Source of the DNA: Balanoglossus misakiensis
Lineage: Eukaryota > Hemichordata
Length of the DNA: 64,000 bases
Assembly: GCA_040954595.2 (NCBI GenBank)
Contig: CM082578.2
Coordinates: forward strand, 11,346,001-11,410,000
Direction: 5' to 3'
A program made the position numbers and the translations under genes. Shown piece by piece: positions 50,286-62,000 of this stretch. Within the stretch, counting starts at the first letter, position 1; the number at the start of each line of letters is the position of its first letter. The notes beneath the pieces are model-generated. The model was not told the DNA's origin. It saw only the letters and a program-made list of their open reading frames with translations, and did no database searches.

Positions 50286-50705
50286 CCGGTGTTGTGCCGA
50301 ATTCGGCCCCATGCCGAATACGTCCCCGCGCATGCCTTGACAAACAAACCATGGCTTCTAAGGGATAAGATCGGCAGGTAAAGCTGCTGATTTCAGCCCC
50401 GTTGCCGATTAAGACCCCAACTAAAGTCATGTTAACTGTTGAAAGCTAAAAGTGATGGTTTCGGCCTAAATGGGTGAATATCTGCCCATGGCCCTGATTT
50501 GTTGGTGGGATGAAATTAAATCCTTGCGGTAATGCAATGTCCAAGTTTACAGTGCAGTACAATGTACATTCATGCACAGCCTTACATGCACGTTGGATGG
50601 CAAATCTTTCACACAAGAAAATGCAATATTTCAGACACATGTTACTGATGACCCGAGCATGCGCGGGACGTAATCGGCACGGGGCCGAATTCGGCACAAC
50701 ACCGG
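50286..50705. mobile_element. 420-bp element with about 50-bp terminal inverted repeats (MITE-like)
   Basis: The left end begins CCGGTGTTGTGCCGAATTCG and continues as CCCCATGCCGAATACGTCCC to about 50334. The right end (50656-50705) is its reverse complement with a few mismatches and one indel. No ORF inside resembles a transposase, so it is non-autonomous. A further GCCGATTAAGACCCC-type sub-repeat near 50403-50418 echoes the terminal repeat. Flanks TTTACATC and TTTGATTC agree at 5 of 8 positions, a possible decayed 8-bp target duplication as in hAT-type elements. It lies just downstream of the EndoU gene polyadenylation signal. Confidence 0.75.
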
Positions 50706-50729
50706 TTTGATTCACAGCAACTTGTAATC

Positions 50730-50735
50730 TTTATT
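50730..50735 (-). promoter_or_regulatory. Polyadenylation signal of the EndoU-like gene
   Basis: AATAAA on the minus strand, about 230 nt downstream of the stop codon at 50966-50968. Confidence 0.55.
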
Positions 50736-50965
50736 GTCATAGATACTATACATGATACCACATACATAAACATACAAGATAAGCATAACTTGCCTAACAT
50801 TAATTTCCCTACAAGAAATTCATCAGAGATGGCAGTAATGAAACGAAAGCTCAGTGAACTTCACAACCTATGAACAAGTACGACAAACATAGCCAAGTCA
50901 GTGGTTGGGGTGAATTCAATGCGACCTCTATATCCCCAGGTGAAAGTTAAGCTACCATAAAGACA

Positions 50966-52766
50966 CTAATCCTTAACTGGGTAACATATGACGAGTTTGC
51001 TGTCTCCGCGGGGGACGTTGGATGGACAGTAGAGATCCACGTTGTCGGACCCCAGTCTGATGTACGTGTGCCCCTCCTCGCAGCCGCACAGGAAGGCTGC
51101 GGTGTAGAGGCAGATCTCGAAGGCCGGCGTGGTGCCGATAAGGGTACTCCCCAACGGTCTGATGACATCTCGCCAGGTGAATTCCACATTCGCGATCTGG
51201 TGGTCGTTGCTAGGCACCTGCAACATTGGGCGAATTGGAAGGGAGAATTGGTCTGGTTTTTTATGCGTATGCTGTAGGCTAAGGTATCCTTGTGATTAGT
51301 GATATACGAACAAAATACACGCGAGTAGTGCAGTAGGTATAACGAGGCGGTGAGAAACACCGTCCCCACGATCGTATTGCAACCCCTTTATGAAGTCCCA
51401 AAAACTACAATTTTTTCCACGTATCTTAGCCCAACTGAGACACACCTGTCAAATTATCCAGTCAAACGCCCCCATTAAACATAGATTTAACCATAGGCCC
51501 TGGAGGGTCTATGCTTTAACCAAGCAATTAATTTGAGGGTTTGAGTTTTGGAGCATTACCTTATATGGAGGACATTCTCTATACACGTACCAAGAGAATG
51601 GGGTCAGTATGACGTCATCGTTTCCGGATATCAATCATTTCTGTTCACAGGCCGTGAACAGAGTAACCTACGACCTCCTGTTTGCAAAGTCTAAGCACAG
51701 ACTTTGTGGTTTAAGCTTACCTTGTAAGCTTTGTTTATATACCTGGAAGGCATAAGCCATCGATTTTTATGTCAAAGGTCACTTGCCTGTCGTCCGCTAA
51801 TACCTCTGAACTGAACGTGTCCACTCTTTTCCAGCAAGTAAAATCTAACCCAGTTGTGTATTCCGCTCACCAACCCTTCCTCTTTTAACTTGTCTCCCTT
51901 CTCGTTCGTTTTCAACTTGCCTAAAAAGTCCAAACATAATTTCATGGGATAAATTCATAAATCTAACGCACTGATCTACTATATATCTCCAGACTTTTCA
52001 AGAAGCTTCTTCAAATTTCTTGAACCATAGACTCTGGAGAAATATTTTTCCGGGGTCTATCGTTAAATCTATCGTTCATGTATTATAAGAGCGAAGGGCC
52101 TGTGTCTGTGACTTAAAAATTCTTCTTCATTAATCTTCCCATCGCACATTTATTTTTAGTTTCATTCTGTACGTTTGCGTGCCATATTGAATGATAAATA
52201 AATATTTAACTTCCATGTCAGACAACAGACGTTCAATTGAAAAAATATTTCAAAGAGTCCATTGTGCTATGAAAGCAGGAAAGTCCAAAGGGGGGGGGGT
52301 CAGATTCTCACCTATGAAAATGCGCTCAAAGGCACACGACAGGCGAGATTGGCTCTTCTCAGGATCAAACCATATGTTACGCAACTTGTCTTTCAATTGT
52401 GCCTGATCAGGTCCCACGATCTGTTTCTCTACAAGGTATGTTTGCAGTCTCTTCGTGACCGAAGCTTGCAAGACAACTCGGAGAAATTCGTCGACTTCGG
52501 CGCTAGTGCTGGTTGCTTCACCGTCTGTCTCGACCTCGCGACCCCCGTAAATTTCCAGCAATTTGACGAAGTGTCTGTACGGCTCGGTGTCGAGAACGGC
52601 CTCGTCTAGATTTCGAAACAGTCGCCCGCCAGACTGATTAAGAGGCGTGGTCGCCGCGATCGCCTGTTCGTCGTCGTAACTGCTATCGTCTGCTTCTTCG
52701 GCCAGTCTCAAACAGATCTCGTAGTCTCTGTTGGGCTGTAGGCGCTCGTCCAGCTCCCAAAGATTT
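50966..52766 (-). CDS. ENDOU: EndoU-domain protein (poly(U)-specific endoribonuclease homologue), 5' end missing
   Basis: Exons 5' to 3': 52766-52312, 51920-51787, 51217-50966, joined in phase (280 codons and TAG). The product covers the whole EndoU (XendoU/PP11) domain: NLWELDERLQP start, LDTEPYRHFVKLLEIY, the LRNIWFDPEKS segment, AFERIFIG, SGIHNWVRFYLLEK, EFTWRDVIRPLGSTLIGTTP, FEICLYTAAF and a final CYPVKD. Family members cleave RNA at uridylates using two His and one Lys. Here the first His (FEHVF in relatives) is Arg (codon 52322-52324) and the Lys before the V/L-G-S motif is Arg (51159-51161); only the second His (GIHNW, 51856-51858) remains. A Lys/Glu-rich insert of about ten residues lies between the two His positions. 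Intron 2 uses a GC donor (CAG/GCAAGT). Exons encoding any signal peptide were not found. Likely a pseudoenzyme; the family call is firm. Confidence 0.87.
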
Positions 52767-53072
52767 CTGCAAAGCAACAGGAAGGTGCCGTTCCCTTTCG
52801 GGAGCTGCGCCCTCGAATTGAAGAGAGCGATCAGAAAATCGTGATCTTCATAGCAACGGCCCTCTAGTCTAGACTTGGCGCAGACGATGACTATGTATTT
52901 GCCTTTGTTGAGGTATAAACTGTGACCTCTTCGCTTGCAGTATGCGCACCATGTTCGTCCTGGTTTGGAGGAGGATTCTTGCATGAAACTTGATAAATGA
53001 ATCGGAATTGTTGTGATGCTGCTCTGTCGTTCCAACACTCGAATGACGCAGTTTGTGAACCCCGAATTCTGT
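52767..53072 (-). other. Open frame directly upstream of the first EndoU exon
   Basis: The EndoU reading frame stays open for about 100 codons upstream of the acceptor at 52767 (CTGTTGCTTTGCAG), back to another TGACAG acceptor-like site near 53073. It translates to a stretch with KYIVIVCAKSRLEG and several Cys but no family I recognise. Either it is a coding extension of the same exon or it is an intron that is open by chance. The strong pyrimidine tract and CAG at 52767 favour the intron. Confidence 0.35.
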
Positions 53073-56000
53073 CATTAAAATGCGTTTGTTATTTTTATTT
53101 TGGAGCAATCATTGGTTGTTTTAGTGGGGAATACCCGGCAAAACTATTACATAGGCCTACATAGACGCAGTACATTGTGTACTGTTTTTGCTTTAACATC
53201 TAACTTAATATTTTTGATGTGCAAGTCGCGAAAACAAGTCAATAAGTTGCTTAATGAGACGACGAGACAAATAAATCCCCTTGTCTATGTTGGGTCAGTA
53301 TAACTTTTACAAAACGACATCGGAAAAAAATGCAGAATCACAGACATGTGACCTACATTGTGGACGAGTCGGGGGATACCCGGATACACCCATGACGTAT
53401 CGCTTCTAATAAGCCTGCGCAGAGACGCCGCACGCGCACTTCGTGTACATTAACTAACAGCTGGCATTCCATTTGCCCCGCGACACAAATTTAAAACGCA
53501 CATTTTTTTTCAATCGTGAATTTTGTGGTGGTCTGATTGCACCTACCACAACTTAACACAGTTTTTTTCATTTTATAACTGATTGGGATTAATTAGAAAT
53601 GTAAATGAAAAATTCTGGGTTTGTCAATTTGTGGAAGAAACTTTTTTGGGACTATGGGATGTGAAATCTTTCGCCATCCAACTGATCTGTGTGAATTTGT
53701 TCTTAATAAGACATAGAATGTATATTTATGTCTGTTTGATACATGTAAGCCCAATTTATAAATAATGATTGGGAATCAAATACATTTATTAAAAAGAGCT
53801 AAGAGACTCGTCCTGTATCTGTCTGAAAGAGAGTGATTGATGGATATCTTTCCGAGAGACACGACGTCTCTGATAAAAAATAAAAACGCAAACCGACTTG
53901 ACCGCTATCTCAGATCCCCAAAACCAAATCAACTGTTGATCTCTTTCTAAGTGAAAGGGTGTACGCATTAAGATATCCGAATCCGATATGAATCAGTATT
54001 CCAAAGGGGAGGAAAATAGGCTCCAGAGAGACTGATAGGATCCGACTGAATCATAATCGGAGGCTGGGGAAATAAACGCTTCTCAGGGCAGGTGGGACTG
54101 CGACAGTACCTTTTAAGAATCGTTCGACGACTGTTCAGCGACCACTTGTGCTAGCGACAGGTAGGTCTGGTTGTTGTGTTGACATGGCCATGCGTCTAGG
54201 AATAACCAAAAGTTTCCATTGAAATTTGACATAACTTTCCTTGTAATTACAAAATAAACGCGATTTTACGTAACAAAGTTTGTTACTTTCTTGTCTGTTT
54301 ATCAAAATCTTTGCTTGTCATCGGAGTTGACATTTTCCGTCATCACAAAATTAGCATGTCGGCCGAATTTCAGTTTGTGTTTGTTGCCACACGCCACCAA
54401 GCTGTGACTATTGCGCCGAAAAACGAACGGGGGCGCTGTACATAGAATTTCTGTCAAATAAAAATACATGTATCAAAATGTCAGTGTCATGAGAAAATGG
54501 TGAACTGTACATTGTGGTGGCGCGCCATCACGCGGCAATAATGTCCCATACGTTTGACACGTCAACGCAACGAACGTACCTGTGTCTCCGTGACACGTTA
54601 TCTCAACATTGGTGGATGATTGTGAAAAATGAATATTGTTTGACAACCTGTCAGAATCCTTGATGAATAGCTTCCCTCCGATGAACTGAGTACACCTCAC
54701 AAGACCGATAAACAAATTTCGATCTTCACGAAACCGCCACGATTGTGTACTATAGAACCGCCACAGTCCAGTGCGTCTGCCGACAGCTTTATCTAATCGA
54801 TTATTGATTGTAATTAAACTAACTCTACGAGCCGATATCCACAGCGGCTATTCATTAAGATTTACCCTGCCTTGCAGTTTCTCCGCCGTGTTGTGTGAAA
54901 CTGTCACGGCGTGGGGAAAATTTGCTTGCCACCAAGAGACACTTTGGATCTTCAAGATATTTTATTGTCAGAAAAGAAAGCTCTGATATCTTTTGTCAGT
55001 AATTAACGAAACGACAAAATACCATCTGCGGAACATTTGCAATGACAATTACGTTCGATAATTTTTAATGACAGGGAAGAAACAGTGATGTTTGTATATT
55101 CATTCAAAGCTGCGTGTCACGAGAAGCCGCGACTCAACAGAGAGTTCCCGAACAACCGGTTCAAAGGGAACGGTATTCATCCACGACGGCGGCTACCATC
55201 AAAATCCACCATCGTATCCCCTCAGATTAGCACTACCAACTTTCACTAACGCATTGACACTTTCAAAACTTACATGTACTTGGGCGTCGTATCCACCTTC
55301 CTTCCAGCAACTGCTTGGGTAAAAAAAACACGGGGACGCATACACGTGGACTTCCAAATTTTTATACGAAAAAAAAACAATTACACGGACGCCTGCGCAC
55401 TGACCGCACACGCCAGGTCAAATAAAGCGCAATGCGACAAACGAAACTATGAATATGCATTGAATTCATGACAGATACAGAGTTGTCATCCCTCGATATT
55501 GTGCGAAATACACAATTCCAGAAATAAGGACCGACCAAAGTAAACTTTGAAACGGAATTTGACAGTAGACGCGGGACATTGTTTTGTAGATGGGGGTTAA
55601 CGCTTGGAAATGGCGGAACTGTTTGGTTCAATTACAATTAAAGAAAGGATATAAACGAGTGACAATCTTCAACCCCTGGAGCGATAGAGGGCGTAGTCGG
55701 TATCACTGCAATATTCGAGTTGCTGGTAATTTGTCATTTGTTTAACTCGAATATCAGCAAATTATTTTGTGAATATTACCATCTGCCGCATTTGACACAG
55801 AAAAAGCACCAATTAGGCCCCATAGTGCCTTTCTTGAAAACAGAATGACAATAACCTACTTTTAATCTTTGTTTGAAAAGCATGTTAAAGTTTTACATTC
55901 CCTTCCTGATCCAACTCTCCCCTCTTCACAGGACGGGACTATATAAATACACGGGCGAAGTTGGATATCGACGAGTGATCGAGAGATAGAGATAGAGAGA

Positions 56001-59000
56001 GGGAGAGAGAGAGGGAGAGAGGGAGATAGAGAGAGGGAGAGGGAGAGAGAGAGGGAGAGAGGGAGAGGGAGAGCAGGGGAGAGGTCAGGGGCCAAAGGTC
56101 AGAGGAGATCGACTCCAGTCGGGCGAAGTGAGGCGTAATAGATCAGAGTAATTTCCTTTACGCATCTCCATCCTCAAGGACGTTTGATAAAAACAGATGA
56201 AGTGGGAGACTGTTCACCGTCACAAATTTATTTTTATCTCAGATCAGTGTTTTTCTCCCGCAATCTCATCTTAAAGAGAAGCCATCTGTACAGAACCTTG
56301 CTTGATGGCAGATAGCTTGACAAATGCGAATCTGCAAACACGGAAGTGTCACTGACAGGCTTTGTCTTGATGATCGCCAATTAGACATGTCTGACTTAAT
56401 TACCAGTATGCTTCTTGTCTGCTCAGAGATAAAAAAAGGGTCAACTTTTACCTCAGTCTCCTTGGTTTTTCTTCTACCATTTTCTCGGTTTTGTGTTTTT
56501 TTTTACCACCGCAGGACTCGCGCATTTCGATCGCACGGCGACGTGCAACCAGAATCACGAAGTGTGTTCGAGAAAAGGGTAAGACTATGTGTATGAATGG
56601 GAGCGCTCTCTCCGTACATTCTCTGTTGCCCCCACTTTATTCAGATTCAACAACAAGCTGCAAAACGATAAATGACAAAAAAAAACTTTGACGGCAAAAA
56701 CATGACGCCATAACGTGTTCATCGGTGTCACCCATGTTTACGAACTAGATATGATATTGAGATAACGATTAGATGGAATAGATCGTTGAAATTGACGACA
56801 TCGCAATGTTTGACGTCTCACATAATAAATTATAATAGCGAGTCACGATTCGTGCCATAAAATAAGCTGGGACCTTAAAACGCACGGAAAACAAATTAAG
56901 AACTTTTATATTTGATGATCATTCTTCTTGTGACTTTTAAGTCGATAAAAGTTCACGTTTTCTTGTCAACTTACTTGGTTGTACGTTTTCATTAGATTCG
57001 TTTTATCTTGTAACCCGAAAAGCGCGACATTCGCATAATCACCGACCTCTCAACCAGATAAAAGATGGCCATGCGTCCAGAGAAAGATAACGCGGACATA
57101 ACGAAAAAAAGGTAAATTGATGATAAATGCTAAAATCAGAAGAAGTCAAATTAAATACGGAATTAAAAATTTTAAATTCGTTGTTTAGATTTGCACACAC
57201 ACAAAATATTTACTCAAGTCAAAAGCTATATAATAAATTCAAAAATACTGCATTCCATGAGGAATTTAATTTTGACATTTTTAAGATTGGTTATTTTTCT
57301 CAACCAGAATTAATCTATGTCTTTTAAATGTAGCAAAGCCCCTCTGCATTCGTACTCGCAACTGGGAATATTTCAAAGTTTGATCCAAGTACAGGCTTCC
57401 ATTGCCAAAGAGACTCTTTGTTTATGCGGCGTGTGTCTGTTTTTTGCGATGGGCATCACCTCCCTGCGTCGATATGATCTGCTACTTGTAAGCTGTATGA
57501 CGGCGAAAGGGAGAAGCATCTACTCTCTTCAGTCAGTCCCAACCCGCTCAAATGGATCAGTGTTTATAATGGTCATTTTTCTTGAATGGCAATTTTTCAT
57601 CCATGGCCTATTGATCCACAAGGCTGTCATCCCAGTCAGAGTAAAACTGATGAGATGTGCGCGATTTGCCATCATGCCGCTGACCCCATAAAATTTCTCT
57701 TTACGTCTTATCGTGTTCGGGGATTTGTAGTATGCGTGCAAATCTGCGCAGGCAGGTCAAGCTATCAGAAGTACCGACCAATAATGTACCCGATAATCTC
57801 CGCGCTGTTGCAGATACTCTTTTTCAATGATTCCCGTCGCAGATAACCGCCGATGAAGGAACGCTGGGGTCTAAATCTTGCATGATGGCATGATCCCGTA
57901 ATACCATATCATGGTGTGTCTGTCGCATCGTCTAGGTGAAGGGAAGACGGGAAAAAAATAGAAACCACATCGTTTTTTCCAGGATTGCGAGCTCGGCTAT
58001 TGTATGCCAGGGAGAGCTCGGTGGTGAAGAGAAGCGATTACTCGATGTTAGAGGGCGCTGTGCTGGGTGTTTGTGATTCTCCCTGTCCTCTGATTAATGT
58101 TTCCTCTTCCGTGCTGTGATTTTTTTTTTGAAAGTTGTGTAACCCCTCGAAACGGAGAAGGCGAAATGTCTTGAGTCTCATTAAAAGTATGAGCACTCTC
58201 TTCTGGTTAAGCGTTCGGCATCCATCTCACTTAGCTTTGAAGGGCAATTCAGGACGGAGCTATTTGTTGTAGACAAATGCCCACAATAAAACATCACCTC
58301 GCTAATGAAACGGTCGCTTTCGTCCTAATATAAAACGGCAAGAAATTTTCCACTCTAATCATTTGGCGATTTTTATTTCTTCCTTGTAAGTTGCGTCCCG
58401 GCAGCCATTACAAGTTAAGTGTTCACAGTTATTGCTCGCCGCCGCTGCTCGTAATTTGGTAGCAATTTCCATTTGGGGGAGGGTCCACGCGAGTACCTTT
58501 ACAAGCCCCCTTCCATTAAAGCCACAGATGAGGCGATCCTTATCGCCCCGTCGGAGTTGTTTTTGCGCTGAATCTGCCTTAGGAATTTAGCACGGCAAGC
58601 AGAAAGAGCGAGGGTTCACCCAGAATGGCGACCCTAGCAATGCTTGGTTTCTTGTTATGTTTTATACCCCTGCAATAGACGGTACTCTCTCTCTGCACTC
58701 GATCCCCTCGGTAGAATATTGATCATCCGCTGCACAGCTCCAGGCTTCGTCTGCTCGTTACGCATGATCGCTCGCTGAAGTGCGGAGTGCAGGCAATATT
58801 TCTGCGTTGAATATGTTACCTCCCCCTGTATACGCAGCGCCGATGTGCCGACCCCTATCAGGACGTGTAATCTGTGTTCGCTATAAAATACACTATCCCC
58901 AAGTATAAAACGGATATAATTTGACATAGTGCCCGACGCGACGCTCGCTACTCCCGTATACGTACAGAAGTCAAAGTCATCTGTTTTTCTTCACCACGAC

Positions 59001-62000
59001 ACAACAACGTAACGATTCAAAACAAACCAACAATGGCGTGTATGTTGTTTGTATCGTTTAAATCTAGTTCATTAAAAAATCTTCTATTCCCAGAATACCT
59101 GGTTTAATTTTTCGTACAGTTAAAAGCAAACGAGATATTTGTTTACTTGTTGATCATAGTTAGAAAACATAGGATGCACTCCGACATACACATTTTTTGA
59201 TTTGTTGCTTTGATTATAGATGACGTCATACATCGGCAAGCACAGTTATGTTTTAAGTGTTCGAATCGAAACGAACCTAAAACGCATTTCGTAGTTGGGG
59301 CTATATTCCGTAAAGTTTTAAAATAGTACATAGTTGGCTCCTTTATGTACACAAGAACGTCTCCTTTGGCTTAAAAAATTAACCACTTGTGCTGAACTAG
59401 TTATAAAATATTCAAATTCTTGCTGTTCCTGTCTTGACAAGGACCATTCTCCAACTTGCTTTATTCTTTGTTTATTTTCTGATAAATGTAATGCTGGTCT
59501 ATGGATAAAAGGTTTTCTTAAAAGATCCGGACAATTTTTTATGACTTTCCGACATCGTAAACAAAACCAATGGCTTCGTTATATCGCGCAGAGCGCTAGT
59601 TGCAATGAAAGCAAGGTTTACTTTCATAATTTAAAGTGCATGGCTTGGAACATTGGCAATCAAAGTATCAATCCTCAAGTCGTAGACAATTGTTGAGTGT
59701 TTTTACGTTCGGTAAAATTATTGCAGGGTAGTTAAATCTTTGGAGTTTTTTTTTCTTCTGTCAAGAAAAGGTCCACATTATTGACAGGATTACAACATAA
59801 TGTCAAAGTTCACTTATAATTAATTCATTTCTGCCGTAATGAATGGTCACAAAAAGTAGGGTGAGTTTAACATCACTGCCAAACAAACACACAGACGTAC
59901 ACATCAATTTTACGACCCAGTCATTTTTTTTCATTGTAATATATGCTGGTCATTAGTTTCCAATATAACTGTCTTTGTAGGCCATCAAAACCTGGAAAGC
60001 CCATTTCTTAGATTAGAAAACGAGATTTCGCTTAGCCTGATGATATATTCATCCCCATTCTGTCGGAAAAACAATATTGCTCAATAATGACATGTTGCCA
60101 AGGTACGGGCAATGCTCCGGCTATTAGCCGCGGTGCGCTGTATTCTATCTTATCTCAAAAGACGGAGAATATTTGTCAAATTAATTTCATTTTACGATTT
60201 GATGCAGCCCTGCGACCTTTTATCTCATATTTCAAATGTTACTTAAAATGATTTGTCGTATCATGTGTTTTTGTCTATGTTACCTATTTTATGTTGTCAC
60301 GAAAGGTCGCGGCGGGCTTGTCTGGGATGATGTTCGTTTCTCACCTACACGAGATAAATGTTTCATTTGGCGAGTAGAAAGCCAAATCGAACATACACGA
60401 CCGACGTCTCCCCCCTTTTTCAGTTCTCTAATCGCTCACCATATCGTGTAAGTGCAAAAGATCTCGCTCGCTCTTCTCGCGGAAAATTCTCGTTATTTCA
60501 GAGCGCTTGTCAGTGACACTCTGTCGCTTATCGCTGGGTGAGTTTTCATTCGGAGGCGTGCGTCGATAGCGATATGTGAAAATGTCAGATATATGAAAGC
60601 GAGACGTGAGATCAGACTCTGAATTTTCCTCGTTCATCCACTGAGGAGGTACAGTTATTCGAACGAATAGAAAGTCTCATTGTACCTTTGGTTCTGGGTT
60701 GATAACATGCATGTAGTTGCGTTGATTGGAAGGTGTTAATTAACCAAAGGGTCCAGATATATTAAACTTCTGGGAGACGGCCATTTTGAGAAACTGGCCG
60801 GTGTTAGGTCTTGCAAAAAATCACACAGTACAACAGATCTGTAGCTGCAACAAGACACTTAGGAAAGATGTCCTAAAAGGATGGCCACTTTGTTTCCATT
60901 TCAAAATGGCTAAGAGTTCTTTAACGGTTGCATGGCAAATAACTATACGATACGCTAATGTGGCCAGCAAATGACGTGTGAAAGCGATGGAACGGAACGA
61001 ACTTGCAGGATGAGTCATACTCTTAAGATTTTTGACGTCGACAACTTTCTTTGTTGGTATTTTGTAACACAGCATTGCTTCAGTCTTGCTGTCAGAGCGC
61101 CAAGTAAAAGCAAGTGTCCCCGTGGTTTCCAGTAGGAACGACATCACGTGAGTATATTCCAGACACAACTAACACCTGTAACCAAATTTTGTGGGATTCA
61201 TATTTAATTGATAAAATTTAATCTTCATTCCTATTATTATGGTATTCGATAAAGTATTATTTCTCCTCGATTGAAATATTAATAAGTATAATGTATGTAT
61301 GTGTGTATGTATGTCTACCTATTATCTGTGCCTCTGCTTAACTCCTCCCTCCCTCTCCTTGTCCACACCCCCGCCACACCTTCGTCACCGAGCAGGCTGC
61401 CTGGCAGTCTCCCGGGACGTCGTCAATATTGAGAAGAACTGTTACGCATGAAGTCGCCATGGAAAGATCCCTACCTTTACCAATAAATGCACAGAATTAA
61501 TAATTCAACGGAGTTTGCCGTCTCCATTCTAACTGCAATGACACGGACTTTAGAAACCTCCATTCAAACTCACTGATTGCACAGATTAATGATCTAGAAC
61601 CGGTTCCTGTTTTCAACTTTTTTGTCCGTTTTGAGCGAGTTGCGTTCGAATTCTGGGCACGGTAGAATATTTCACCAAGTCGTCGAAATGAGTAAAATTA
61701 GATCTGTACGGGCTTCCTTAGGTGCAAACTTAGATTCGCAGTGCAGTAAGTAATGGAAGGCCTGTAAGACTAATTTGCATGTTTGGAGAGATTATTAACT
61801 TGCATAATAAATTCATATTTTGTAAACCCAGGAAACAGAAAATCAATCTATATCATACCGTCACTGGACTTTACTTGCATATATAAGTACTTCCCAGCTG
61901 ATGTCACGACCGTACGAAGTTTGAGGCGCTTTCCTTACCCGTGATTGAATGCAAAATGTGTTCTGCTTGTATACTGATGAATGGAGTTGATATTTGGTTG

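Noticed and set aside
52250-52311. Extension of the EndoU frame past AFERIFIG into ENLTPPPLDFPAF
   Set aside because: A GTGAGA donor at 52311 and an in-phase downstream exon carrying the expected GIHNW motif show this is intron read-through.
57317-57691. 124-codon plus-strand frame in the gene-poor region
   Set aside because: No domain, no splice or family context, and composition typical of random frames here.
59334-59696. 120-codon frame with a LINE-endonuclease-like KCMAWNIGNQS near its end
   Set aside because: One short resemblance to the start of an AP endonuclease is not enough. No downstream endonuclease or reverse transcriptase motifs follow, and the frame stops at once.
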